A program made the position numbers and the translations under genes. From assembly GCA_907165135.1 (NCBI GenBank), contig OU015566.1, forward strand, positions 2,048,501 through 2,112,500: DNA of 64,000 nt, given 5' to 3'. This DNA comes from Oikopleura dioica (Eukaryota; Chordata; Appendicularia; Copelata; Oikopleuridae). The notes beneath the pieces are model-generated. The model saw nothing but the letters and a program-made list of their open reading frames with translations. It made no database searches and was not told the DNA's origin. Below are positions 1 to 13,900 of this stretch, in pieces (the stretch's first letter is position 1; every line of letters starts with the position of its first letter).

Positions 1-869
1 GAGAAAGTAGCCAGAACAGCAGAATCGAGCGTCGAGAAGAAGTTTGCACTTTTTCGAGAGGTCCTTGTTGTTTTCATTGCCGAGATCATAGGTGATACTG
101 TGGCACTAAATCCAAGTTCATTTTTGCTTGTTTTAACGGTAAAAGACTCTACCTGTTTACAGTTATGATGACTGCAAATAGTCCTCGCCCCCGTAGACAT
201 GAAATATCGCGTTCAAACCGACTGTACCGTCCGAATTCTCTTTAACATCTAACATCAAAGGCACTCTCAGTATCTCGTTTATGTATAATTAAGCGTAAGC
301 AAGTTGTCAAGTTGGATTATTATCTTGTAAATTTCGACTCTGTCTCCATTTTTCGCCAGATATTGTCATCCTTTCTCTGCATTTTTAATTTGTCTGTCTT
401 TTTCGCTAATATTTCTTAATAAAAAATCATCATGATATTTCTCTTGAGGAAATGTATTTACAGCAAAAAAAGGAAATGGACTCGGAAATGTACAGTTTGA
501 GGAGTTTTCAACGAACTAGAAGCAAATATGAATATTTTCCCAAGCAATAAGGAGTATTTCCAGAGCAGGGTCTCTTCGTTGATTTCAGGCGGAAAGGCTC
601 TTCAATTTATGAAAGAGGGAGTGGTCGAGTAAAATGCGCGAATCCCTGTTTTACGGATTTTCACCTCGAACTTAATTTTTCTTTTTGCTTATCTCATTAT
701 AAAATTTTCCGAAAAAATTTTCGTCCGAATTTTCGTTGAATTCGACTCAAAAAATCGATACAAATTTTGGCTCAAAAAAAATGATTTTTTCGGCTAAAAA
801 TATTTGAAAAAAGCTTCTAGATGTCGCCCAAAAATTAAGATCAAGGATCAATTCTGTTCATCAATCAAG

Positions 870-1134
870 AATTATTTCTTTCAATCAAAGAAGTACCACT
901 TTTCAGACACTCGAAGAGTTTTGAGCGGGTTCTTGATAAAACTTGATCTTCGAAACTCTCATTTTTTGGCGAAAAGAAAGGTGTAATCCGTTCCTTAGCG
1001 GGATCTGTAGTGACGATCGAGCTGGTTGTAGTTGTGGTTCGTAGGCCAGTGTGCGAATTTGAGGATTGCGAGGAGCTGCTGCGGTCCGAGAAATCGCCCT
1101 CTTTGACGCTGTGGCTCACGCCGCATAAAATTCC
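870..1134 (-). CDS. Probable C-terminal exon of the ankyrin-repeat gene
   Basis: A minus-strand open stretch begins after a good acceptor (polypyrimidine then AG at 1135-1136). It encodes a Ser/Thr-rich segment including SDRSSSSQSSNSHTG and a run of threonines, typical of a disordered tail. The exon end is uncertain: there may be a GA donor near 999, or it may run on to a GT donor nearer 870. Another candidate exon lies at 105-1 (acceptor AG at 107-106), open in two frames and leaving the window. Membership in the ankyrin gene is inferred from strand and order only. Confidence 0.35.
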
Positions 1135-1960
1135 CTGAAAAAAATGATTGAAAACAGCGTCTTTCTAAAAAATTGACCGGATTAAAATATTTTTAGGAAA
1201 GAGAAAAAAAATGTGTTTTTAAGTATATCTCGTTGAGCGCCTTAACGAGGGTCTTGCGCGTCGTTCGATTAATTTGCTGAACCCTTTAGTGAGTTGGTTA
1301 TGAAATTTGTGCGGTCCACTGCCCGGTGCACCGCGGTCACGCAATTAGACCGTTTTTCGACAAAGCGCCGTGAAATCAGCTGAGCCATCTTCCTAAATTA
1401 CCCAAGGAGCTACTTTTTCGTGCAAATTTTTGATATTTTATGTGGTCATTTTCGGAGCTTATTTAATCTGTAAAACGAGTTCGCAAGTCAAACGCGAAAA
1501 TTTCAAAATTTTATTTGAATTCTCAATTATGATAACAATAACTAAAAGCCACTTGAGACAATGGATTTCATCTTTATGGTGTTTTCATTTTCAAAAAATA
1601 CAACATGCGGAACGATAAAGAGTGACTATGACAAACCTCAAGAGAATGGAGAAATTCTTCGCAGGTAAATTCCCATTTTGATTTTGTGGAAAGAGATTCC
1701 AAGCTTTCGCGTTCTTTTCGCTCGGCGCGAAGTTTTTCTGAAAACAAAGAGTCAGAAATAAGTTTTTGTATAAATTTTATTTTTTATTTTATTGAAATAA
1801 AAATTCGATTTTTTATTGGTTGGCGACGATAAAGAGAAATTCTGATTGGTCGAAAGTCATTTCGAAGGCTTTTGATTTTTTCAGAGCTGAAAATGAATTT
1901 TTATTGGCCGAAAATTTTTTCTGAAATTTTTACATACAAAAATGAGATCTAAAGAGACAC

Positions 1961-4900
1961 CTTTGTAATTTTGCGCGAGCTGTTTCTGCAGAATTGCGTT
2001 TTCCTTCAAGACTCGTCGAATTCGTTTGACCTTCTTGACGTCTTTTGCCGCGGCTGCTTCGCCTACTACTTCCGATGGCGACTGGCTTTTGACATTTCGA
2101 CAATTCGCTGTCAAACCTAAAACAATATTCCGTGAACAATTTATCATTTATTTTGACGGCCCGCCGCCTCGAGAATTTTTTCTTTCATTTATTTTTGCTT
2201 TTCACGTTTTTTTTTCCTTTTTTTTTCTATTTTTTGAGCTTGCTGTAAAAAGGGGGGGCAGAAATCGAACCCGATATTGATATAAGAAAACGTGATACGG
2301 ATTATCTACTGGATTATGAAGCCGTTCTTGTTCTTTTCAGAGTCTGTTTTTGGTCTGTTGCGGATTAAAAATTGCAGATTTTGGTTATCAAAAAACGAGT
2401 TATCAACTAATCTGATTAGTCAGTTCGATAATTTTGCGTTATAAAATTTTGAAAATTAAAAAATTAAGGATATACGGTACCGTATGTCACAATAAATAAC
2501 CCAAGAAAAGCTTGCTCCTAGCAACCTGACCTTTAACGGCCTGTATATCCTTAAGTTTGAAATCAAATGATCATCATTTGTGGACTGGTTTTAGTCAAGG
2601 GTTTGATCTAAAAGTTTCTATTAAAATTAAGGGTGTATCTTCGATACTTTCGGAAAGAACCTTGCTCCTAGAAGGCCGATTTTCACAATTCTTATCGGGG
2701 GGGGGGTCCTTAACGTAGTTTTTCGTCAAAAAATGAATCTTTTCATGAAGATTTATTCTTTAAATCTTAACATGAATGTAAATTTATGAAGAAATAAAGC
2801 CACTTTTCTGCAAAGAAGAATGCTTTTAAAAATGTGTTAGAAAATCAGCTCTATTTTCAGCGAAGAAAAATTCTAAAAAACCTCAAAGCCCAGTTGCTCG
2901 TTGAAAATTGTCGCGAGTCAATTAGCATCGCGCTGATCCTATGAAAGCGAAATCTAATGCGTCCGCAGAAGATCGCCAAGCCGGATTATCCGACCTGCGG
3001 AAAGTTCACCTGCCACAGCTTCTCAATAAAAAAGAACACTTTCCTGGCAATCTTTGTGAAATTCTTTCGAAATCATCAATTTTGCTTTGTCCGGAAAAAT
3101 GGTTTTAGAAAGTGGCGGAATTTTCGACAAACCGCAGAAAGAAAATCATCCAATTTTCGATTTTCAAACATGATTCGCCGCTTTCACGGGGTTCGTTTCC
3201 AGCTCAGAATTCTAGAGCTACATTCAATTTATCAAAATTAATTAGACAGGTCGCTGCAACACGATTCCGTCAACAACCAACTAAAATGCTCCAAAAAATA
3301 AACGATGAGGTGTCGATTTAAGACGATTTTTAGAAGAAAAATTGAAACTCATGAGCCGAAATTTTTCACTAGAATTTTGTAGAAAGGGGAAAACTGAATT
3401 CACCTGAATTGAAAATTCAATAGAAATACAGCTCAATTCAAAATTCTAGGGCTTTTTCCGGGGCATGTATTGAAGCTCAAAGAAGAAATTCCTCTCTGAA
3501 TTTTTGATCGATAAGATAAAAATTATGATTTTCGTTTTTCCTCTTATCTTTTTTCCTGATTGAAAAAATTTTAATCAATCATAAATTGGAAAAGTTTCCG
3601 ATAACGGATCAAATACGGCAGAAAATTACCAAAAAATGTCAGTTTTTTTTATATTTAAAAAATCGAAGGTAGTACATTTAAATTGGGATGATGTCTGGAG
3701 CCGACAAAAAATTTCGACAAATTTTGCGTGGGCGGCTACTCGGCTGCTGATTGGCCGGTTTGCAAAATGCAGGCTTCTGATTCCACGCAAAATTTGTCGA
3801 AATTTTTTTGTCGGTTCCAGACACCTCCCCCTTAAATTCTTGATACTTTAGCAACTCATTTATTTTGGGATCTCGATGTTTTTAAAATATCCAAAAAGAA
3901 AAAAAAACTTGAAAAAGTTCTATTTTCGTATTTTCCAAAATTAACAAGATTGAATGAGAAAGGTATAATTTCTGCTTGTGCAATAAGGGTGGGGATTTTT
4001 CGTCAAGCAACGAAACGGGGGTTTTAAATTACTCTTAGAAGGAGCGTAAAAGATGCAAGAAATTTGAGCGGGCATTCTTTTTCACGTAAACTTGTAAACC
4101 ACACCTTGTTCGTTTTTGCGTTTTGCGGCTTTCATTTTTTAAAACTGTATATTTTCGTTTATTTTTGGGATTTCTTACCTCTGTAGAGCAGAAACTGGAC
4201 CATTTGGCATCTGAGATGACGGGAAGCAAGATGAAGGCAGGAATTTCCGTATCGATCTTTCGCCGGTTTCAAAAAAAATTGAACAACTTACCGAATTAAG
4301 AAAATTTCTGTGCGTGCTCTAAAAACTACCGCTACGCGAATAATTGAGTTCATTTTTCGTGGTGGCTTTTCACGCCTTTTCAAAATTTACAGAAGCTCGA
4401 GTCCGCTGAGGAGGGACTACTTTTTATGTCTGAAAATATGGTTAGTTGTGTTGAAAAATAAAAAAAAATAATAGTACAGTGCGAAGATTTTGATTAATTT
4501 TCACAGCCAATAAGAAGCCTGTATCTATCCAACTAGCCAATAAGCGGCCGATAAAAGCCAGGGCAAAAATTTCTGCTCGAAATCTAGCTCGAATCTAGCT
4601 CGAATCTAGCTCGAATCCAGCTTAAATCTCGCTCGAATCTAGCTCGAAACTTTGATCAAATCTAGCCCGAATCTAGCTCAAATCTAGCTCGAATCCAGCT
4701 CGAAATCTAGCTCGAATCTAGCTCGGAATCAAGCTCGAATCCAGCTCGAAACTTTATAAAATTTCCGTTGCAAGCAATTCAGGTTCTTATTGGCTGAAAA
4801 ACTAATATTTTTTGTTCTTACCTTTTTTAAAATTTGAAACCAAGCTTTGACGGAGTCAACATATGCATCTTTCTTTAACCAAAAAAAATATCGAAAATTT

Positions 4901-7900
4901 CTTTCTAAACAACCTGCGTAACATTTTGAGTGTCGAGAGAGCGGGTTATTGTTTTTGGATGCTTGCGTATAAGTGGATTGCTCAAAGTGCTATGGTTGGA
5001 AAAGAGGATTTCGTTGAGCGTTTTATCTGTAACGAAACAGGTGACTTCTAAAAATTCTAGTGTTTGTGCTTCTTAAAATTATTGACTAAGTTTGCAAAAT
5101 TGAGATCTTTGAAATTTTAAATTCACGTCTTCGTTTTCAATTAAAACTCGACAAGGAAGAATTCATGTCTTGAAATATTCCCCGAGCGGGTCGATTCTTA
5201 AAAGTGCCCGCAAAATTAGAACAGAGTTCTTGGACTTGACGCTTCAAAAGAAATGACGGAAACTTTCTCAGAAACAAACTTTTTCGACCCTTTTTTCTCA
5301 CAAAAATATCAGATTTTAGGGTCGATTTTAAGGCGATGACACCCTTATTTTCAATCTTTAAAAAAAAAGTTGGTGTCGAAAAGCCGCTTGCGGCTTCGAG
5401 ACCGACATCAAAAAAGCCGCGCTAAGCGCGGCTTATATTGTTGAAAAAAAAAATAAGGGTGTCACCGTATTAAAAATGCTCCTCAAAATCGATCTTATAA
5501 TGAAAATCGCGGCTTTTTTTTTTGAGCCGCGAGCGGCTTGCTGTTATATCTTACCAAGAAAAAAAATCAAGTTTATTATTTTCACCCGTCAAAATCGGGG
5601 TTCGAATAATCCAAGGAGTAATTGTCATAATTCAACAAAGTCAAAATATTTACAAAGAGCGTAATAAATTATCAGGGGGAAAAAGCAAGAAAGTTAGTTT
5701 AGAAAAACCTGCCCTTGTTCAGTTGCGTTTAGATTTTCTGAAATTTTTTCTCACCGCTTCGTTTGTTTCGAGAACACGGATTTTCCCAGTCACGGAAATT
5801 TTGATCTGCGGTTAAATCTGGAGCGAGTTTCGGGGGAATGTTTTGATGGATTAGTTTATCGGGTTATTACTGAATTGATGTACGCATTTGCCACATTTAT
5901 GCGAGTATGTACTTTTTATTAAGATTCGTTTGAAGTGAATTAATGTGATCATTTTGATTATGGTCATTAATTAGATCTGATGTCATTTGTTGATTTTAAA
6001 TAACGAAGCGAATACCAAATTATGCCATCAAAGAAATATCTGTCTTTGGGACATCCCGTTTTTGAGATTATTCATCCTGTAATTTCCTCTAAGCTGCTAG
6101 AATATGTCATAATGGTCGATTATAAATTGATTTTTATTAAGACAAAAATAGAATAAACGAACCAGACTCTATTTTACGCCAACTTTATGTAAAAAACTTT
6201 TATAACAGTAATAAATAACGTAAAAAAACGCTGAACAAAGAAATGATTGATGTCATTTATTATCTATAAATCTATAAACTCAATATTTTTATATAAAAAA
6301 ATTCATGGGCGAAGTGAGTTTGTCGTATCATAAAAACATCAAAAAGATCAAGGTTCTCTCATTTCTGGCAATTTTCAGTGAAAAAAACTTGCGGAAGAAA
6401 AAGACAGTCGGTGCCAGATTGCCTGGTGCCCTTTTACTTAAGCCCGAAGAGACTGATAATTTGTACGTTTTAGGTATTCACATACTTGTCCATTGAGGCA
6501 AACCTGCCTATTGTTGTGTGAGAAAATAAGGTTTCTGCATTTTCAGAAAGTGGGTATTATATAATGTCGCTTTTAGAAGTATTTTTGGCCATTTTTCTAC
6601 CGAAAAAGAAAGTTATGAGAAATTAGCCTTGAGCCACTGTATTTACTCCAGCTTCCGTATGAGCTCATCTCATAACGGGTTATGCACGAGTTCGCTGGTT
6701 CCCCGAAAATTCTCTGCCGAGCGGCAACTTTAGTTTTTTTGGATAACGAGAAGTTATTTCCGTTCCACGCGGGTTTCTTTGTTGCCAGAAACGAAAAGTC
6801 GCTGTTATCAATTTTGAGATTAAGGGCCCTGCCATTGCTCACTCTTGTGTGTTTTTGATACCGAAGCGATTTTTTATTTTTGAGTCAAGAAATATTTTTT
6901 TTCATTTAATTTTCCAAAATTAGATTTTCTACGTCAGACTAGAAGCTTCATCAAAAAGGGATTAGAGACTTGCGTGGCGCGAATTAAACTTTGATATTCC
7001 ACCCAAAGCGCAAGGGTTAAATTAAAAGCCGGGTTAAGAATTAAAGGCACTCCGAAAAGGGATAATTTCCTTGTGTTGATGAAAAGGGCGTTACCGGATG
7101 TAATTGCCCAAAATATTCAATGTATTCATTCTTGCATGCAAAAATTTAGCTTTCCCTAGAACAATATTCCTGCAAAAAAATCTGAAAATGCAAATGATTT
7201 GTGACTCCAAAGCTGTGGCGTGGATTGACGCTCCCCGAGCAAGTAGCAATTCCGCAGATTGGACATCACCTGAATAATCCAATTTCGTCAAAATACAATA
7301 AAACCATCACCCATTATCCTCCGTTGATTTACGAAAGTATGAAACTCTGGCTTATTATTTTATGATTATCATTCATTTGATAACTCATCCTTTAACCTTT
7401 TTTTTCAGGCATTATTCGGAAAATAAACTTATTTATAGAATAAGCCGTGAATTTATGACGATGATTTTTTTACTATAAAATTCTTTGCATTATTCAATTT
7501 AAGAAATTTAATGCCCGCTAGAGGATGATTTAATTTTCATTTTTGATTCTTACCTAAGCAGCAGGCCATCATCAGGGCTGTCATACTTTCATCAGAAGTT
7601 TTCGCATCGACCTGAAAAATTGCATAAGAACATGGGTTAATTTCCTGTCGCAAGCGTTTTTTAGCAAAGCGCTGACATTTTGAGCAATTTTGAGTGGAAA
7701 AGGTTGACTTATACGATTTCCAAGGGGATTGATTATTGCTTATGAACTGTTTTTAGACCGTTTTTGATGCATAGAGGGCTCATTTTTGACAGTTTTTTGA
7801 TGACAAATTTTTAGCCAATCAGAAATCTTGATGACATTTTTGAGCCAATCAGGTTTTTCAAAGACCTTTCTGTTTTAAATCCTTATTTTTTCGGCAAAAA

Positions 7901-10900
7901 AAAAATTTGTCGAAAAAAAAGAAGATTTTTGGTAAAAATTTTTCGAAAAAAATTGCTCATTTTGTCTCGAAACGTTGAATCCAGGCTAATCCTTCGCGTA
8001 AAGATGAAAAGAGTGTGAGCTGCGAAAAAATGACCGAAATTGGATTGACACTTTCCACTTCCTCGTAGCTTGAGTTATCCAAAGCTTAGGTGTTTTGGGC
8101 GAAACGAAATGGAGCCGAATGTGATATCAAAGCAAACACTTTGGAAGGCGCCAGCTAGCACTCCTTATCATGTTAGGGTGATTATTTTTGAAATCAGATG
8201 AAAAAATCAGGGCAGCGAATGTTCAAAACATATACAGATCCAAAAATGGCGGGAAAGCCATAATTTTCTAAAAGTAATAAACGAACATCGTCATAAAAAC
8301 TTCTAAAAAAGTAACTGATAAACATCAGACTATCGGATCGATAATATAAGTATTTTTTGAACACCGACTTTGTCTAAAAAAAGAAGAAACAATGAGCATC
8401 ATACTTTAAATAGAAAGATAGCAGATATCATCTTGTTTTAGTAGAAAAATAACTATATTAATCGTGATGTAAGGGAGCTTGTGTTGTCCCTTATCATAAT
8501 GAGTATATAACAAATGCATAAGAGATTTTTTCTTCAAAAATAACATCTGAATTTCTGTCGTTAAGCGACAATTTTTGAGCGACAATATTCAAGCGACAAT
8601 TTTTGAGCGACAAATTTCGAGCGACAATTTTCGAACGACAATTTTCGAACGACATTTTTCGAGCGATTATTTCGAGCGATGATTTTCGAGCGACAATTTA
8701 AGAGCGACAGTTTTCGAGCGAAAACTTTCGAGCGACAATTTGCAAGCGACAACTTTCGAGCGACAAAATTTTTCGTGACATGAAATTTAAGTAAAAAGAA
8801 CGATTTTGTAATTATATAAATGAATTTCTTTCTCCATTTTCCACGTAAAAGCAATTTTCTTCCACGTCTTGAATCCCCTAAAAATAATTCTTTTCTGCAA
8901 CAAAGAAGTAAGAAGGGGTTTCTACCGCATAAATTAGAAATGTTCATGCCCGTCCACTGACCCAGGTGCATCCACTCGAGAAATAACGCGTTTCGACACG
9001 CTTTCGTTCACAATTGAATTTTTGTTCAAAATTTCCGAGCAAAATTTTCATCAACAAAAAAATTTCGCGCAAAAAAAGACGAAGAAAACGACGCGTGTCA
9101 AGCCTATATTTTCAAATTGCTAAGCGAGGACGTAAGAAAGGATCAGCCACGAGCCCGGGTAAACAGCAGTTTTGACGGAAGAGAGCACAGTTATTCAAGA
9201 AAACAACGTTTCGTTTTCTGATGATAGTTTTTAGTTGCTTCAAGATCTTTGGGTTCTTTTGATATCGACTGATCTTAGATACGCTAGAATTTTCGATAAA
9301 AAGAAGAGCCCAAAAAATTTTTGAAAATCAAAAATTCCGAAAATGTGAAAAATTTCGACTTGAAATTTTTATTTTCTTTTTGATGAAAAAATTGAAATTA
9401 ATGCCAAATCATGATGAAAATGATGGAAAAACAACTCGAAAGTTCTCGTGAAGATCTTTATTTAGGTATTGATTTAACCTTGATCACCAAAAATAAGCTC
9501 CTCTTCATTCCTCGTTGATCCATAAATAATTTTCCAAGAAAAAATGATGCTTCTTCTATAATTGAAACGAATACACGTTCCACTTCATTGATTTATTCTA
9601 CTCAAAAATGCATCAATTATCAATTTTTCTTCATTATAATTTTTTCTATAAATTATAGACTATAATAAAACTGCTTAATTTTCTATAATAAAACGTTCAC
9701 TTTAATATTTTTATATATATTTTTTTCAGAATAGAATTCATTCCCATGCCGGCAAAATGGTCAAACTGCGCCCTCCAGTGAAGAATTCCCATTGCGTTCC
9801 GAATACAATAATTATCCTCTTAGTCGTGGAAAAAAGAAGGTTACTGCATGTTACAAAACTTTGTGTAAGATTAACTATTTAATTTCGACCCGGTACTTGT
9901 CGGAATCACAATCAGAATCACAAACAATCAAATTAATCAGAAAATATGAATATATTCAAATTCATTGTTTTAATAGCGCTTTCTAGTGCCGATTTGATCG
10001 GCTACAATCGACTAGGAAACAATGTCAATGGCCATTATCAAGCAAAAATGGAGAAAAGAGGCTTCAACTTGAATAGTTATTACAGACAGCTTCGAAAGTA
10101 CGCCGCATCCGTAGACGATAGCCAATCAGAAAACGTGAAATCTTTTGTCGAATCAAAAAAGATCGCGAAACCAAAAATGCTGAAGAAAAATTTGCGGAGA
10201 AAACTTTACATGTATAATATGATGCGAGCCTAAAATCTAGCATTGCTTATTAATAATAAACTTTTCTTGTTAAAATAAATACTGTATTGAAAAAATCGAT
10301 CTGTTGCATAAAATTATTTCTTGAAAGAGGGGTGCTTGTAAAGGCTGATGGTTAAAAAAATGGTCTAGAAAGCTCAAAAGCAGCGATTTTATCAGTGAAA
10401 AATCCTCCACCAATCAGACTCTCGCTGTTAGTCGGTAGACCAATCAAAATTAAGAACAGAAAAAATCTTTAAAATAATCGAACTTTTAATCATTTTTTTG
10501 TCTTTTTCGATTTTTTTTTCGGAAAAATCTTCAATTATCAATCGCATAAAATCCCGACCGTTCAATTAGTCGAAACCCAAATTTAGCATAATTGAAAATA
10601 GCTCAATCAAAAAAGGAACCCTCAGCGGGTTCGCTATTATGAGGTTGGTTATGCAATTTTGGAGCTCATTAGCCATTCAAATCGTAGCGTCGTCTCATAA
10701 AGCATGACAAGTATCGCGAATGTGTCGACTTACCCAGGAGCTCTAGAATTGAGCCAAATAGCGTCATTTGCGTGGCTTTGCTCTTGAACTGATAGGATAA
10801 ATATGCACCGACTAGAAACTCATGCAACGCTTTTTTCATAACAACTCGCTTATATCATCACTAATTCCAGTGGCTCAAGATAAGGGGATTGTAAATTTAA

Positions 10901-13900
10901 AGAAATTACGAAGGGATACCCTTAATTTTTGTTCGAAATTTTTTGAAAGAATTCCAGCTGTTTTCCATTTTCTTGAGACAAGCTGGGATAGAGGTAGCTA
11001 TCCGCAGCTGGATTTGATTTCCAGTGCAGATGTTTAAAGATGGCGCTAATGCAATTTGTGCATAAAAAGAACAATTTTTTTAAGGCATCATTTTCAAAAT
11101 GAAGCAAGATTTAAGTCAGCAGCACTCCAGAGGCCAGCCGCATAACGAATTTTAACGATTACTTTTGAAATGAAACTTTATTAGTTCCAATTTGCTCAAG
11201 CAATGCTCCATCGCACTGGAAAGACCAAAGAGTACTTGTCCCTTTTTGTACTCAATAAACTTAATATCTTTTCATGATTAATTTTTTCCTTAAATGACTA
11301 GAATCAGAAGAAGAGTGTATAAATTCTATCCTGAAATTATGATTTTCCTGTCGAAAACTTCAAATAAACACGGTCGTACACTCATTTTGAGGATGTAATC
11401 CTTTAACATAAGATATAACTTTTATCATATACAGTAAAAACCCAAAAATTGGCCGGTTTTCAGATGTAAATTCCCGAAAAAAGCGGCCAAATTTTGGGTT
11501 TTTTGGCGGGTAGCCAAGCTTCCCCTTCAAAAAGCAAAGACTCAAAATTTTCTAAAATCGGCATGATTTTGTTAATTTTTATGAATTTTATTCAAATTTT
11601 TGCTTGTTTAAGAGGGGGGTCGTCAATATGGATTTTCAGGGCTGATCAAAATCCCACTTGTACATATAGTGCCCATATGAATCATATATTTTTGGAATCT
11701 ACAGGTCCTGACGAGTCTGTTGAGCCTAAAATTATTATATAAAAATAAGTTTTAGGGGGTAAAATCGAGGAATTTGTGAAAAAAATGACCATTTTTGGTG
11801 AATTTTCGCGATATGGCCTTACTTTGGCGGCATTTTTGACCGATTTTTTCTGGCCAATATTTTTTCTCGTTTGCGCCGGTCGAATTAAACAACCCTTTTC
11901 TTATCCCCTAACAATTTGATTTTTTTCTATCCAATCAGGTTTTCCCGCTTTTTTGGTCAAGAGCAACCCCGATATTGACGACCTCCCCCTTAAAGACATT
12001 CTCATGAGAATTTAGTCATTAAAACGCTTTAAAAAACCTAAAAATTATCAGAAATAGCCTCATTTGGTCCCAATTCTGGTGAAAAATTTTCTATTTTTGA
12101 AAAAGCGGCCAAATTTTGGGTTGATTTCAGGTTCCAAAAAAGGCAGTTTTAGACAAAAAGCGGCCAAATTTTGGGTGGGCAAATTTTGGGTTTTCACTGT
12201 AAGCAGCTCTTGAACGACCATAATTTTTTGAATAAATAAGAGCATCACTTTGTTAATGCCGTAGACATCATAAGATTGAGAAATCGCTTTTACGATGCAT
12301 CCCCTTAATTATCCATATTTCAGATCCTCCCTCTCAACTTGAGAGTCTCAAGAAGCACCTAATTCTCCATCCAAAAAAACAAACAGTCCATGTCTCTCAG
12401 CATTAGTGAGTCTAACGCGCTCAACGTGGTTAACCATAGTCCGCAAAGTGATCTTTGAAGTGCCCGACAAAGGTCCACCGCTTTTGCTGTAAACGGTGCA
12501 TATAATTTTCTGCTTATAATGACAACCCACGTTCTATGTCGTTTTTTAAGGATATAGCCTATGAAATTGAACTTTCATAGCGCCTAAATGCGACGTCGGA
12601 TCATTTTATTTCAAAAACAATCCTATCTAAAAATGTATGCAGAACTCGATTCTGGTATTTTATTAAAAAATTCCATGTTAATTTTTCTCTGTAGAGCGTT
12701 TTGAAATCTTACGATCGCGATTTCTCGAAATATTTACATTATATCGCTAAAACTAAACCAATGACTGCATTAGCAAAGTGCTTAACTAAAATATTGTGGC
12801 TGAAAAATCCTCAAACTCGGCCAAATTTTCATTCTAGTGTTTTCCTCTTTCTTACTCCTGTTTTTCTTCCATGCGCGCTTTTTTGGGTTCAACCAATCAG
12901 AGCGCTATTTCAAACGCGCAGACTCTCTCGGGAAAGAGGAGTCGAGAGATTGAGCACCCAGCGCAGCGCTTTTTACACTATTCACGCGCCGAGGAAGCCT
13001 CACCGAAATGGCTCTAAAATCGGTTTTTGTCGGGATAAGAGAAAACCGAACCCACAATATTGTAGATAAGGGTCTAGATTACTTTTCTATCAAAAAAACT
13101 CGACCGATTAAATGCAACTATTTCGAGAAATCGCGATCGTAAGCTTTTAAAACGCTCTACAGAGAAAAATTCGAATGAAAATTTTTAAGCAAGTACCAGA
13201 ATCGAGTTCTGCATACATTTTTAGACAGTATTGTTTTTGAAATAAGATGATCCGACGTCGCATTTAGGCGCTATGAAAGTTCGATTTCATAGGCTATATC
13301 CTTAAGTACCTTTGCACCATTTGCGAGGAGGATGAGGATGATTCCAAGCTTGTCTTCTTCGATTTTACAGTTTTTCACTAAAAAAATGATGACAATCAAA
13401 TTGACTTTTGATCTTTTTTTAAGGGAATCTAGGTCAAAATGGCCGACTTTAACGGTTTTTTCCTGAGAAATGACAAATGCTAGAAATGCTAAAAATGGCT
13501 CTCTTGTAAGATCTGAGTAAGATCTCATTTTTGTCAGAGGTTTTTGACGGTTGGTCAAGTTTTTCAAGAAAATCAAGCCCGTCAAAGTTGGCAACTAGCT
13601 AAAATATGGGTAAACAAAGCGGCCATTATGAAGTTTTTTGTTCCTCTGAAACTGAAGTTTTCTGCTCTATGCTCCTTTTTTCTGGGGATTTTTTTCTGCG
13701 CCTATTTTTGAAATCGATTTTGAAGGGTGTCAGGAACATCCTGGCCCCTCGAACCCTGGCAAAAAGCGGGCCCTGGGCCCGAACTTTCTTTTTCCAAAAA
13801 CCTAAAAATCAGTTCGAAAAATAGGTCCAGAAAAAAATCTACAGAAAATAGAAGTTGCCAACTCGACCAAGATACCCTTAGAGTTGCTCATGTTCTGTCA

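Noticed and set aside
8561-8971. 136-codon minus-strand frame
   Set aside because: Two thirds of it is translation of the 14-bp tandem array; no domain or start context.
12701-13069. 122-codon plus-strand frame
   Set aside because: Lies in the loop of the long foldback element and shows no transposase motif or other domain.
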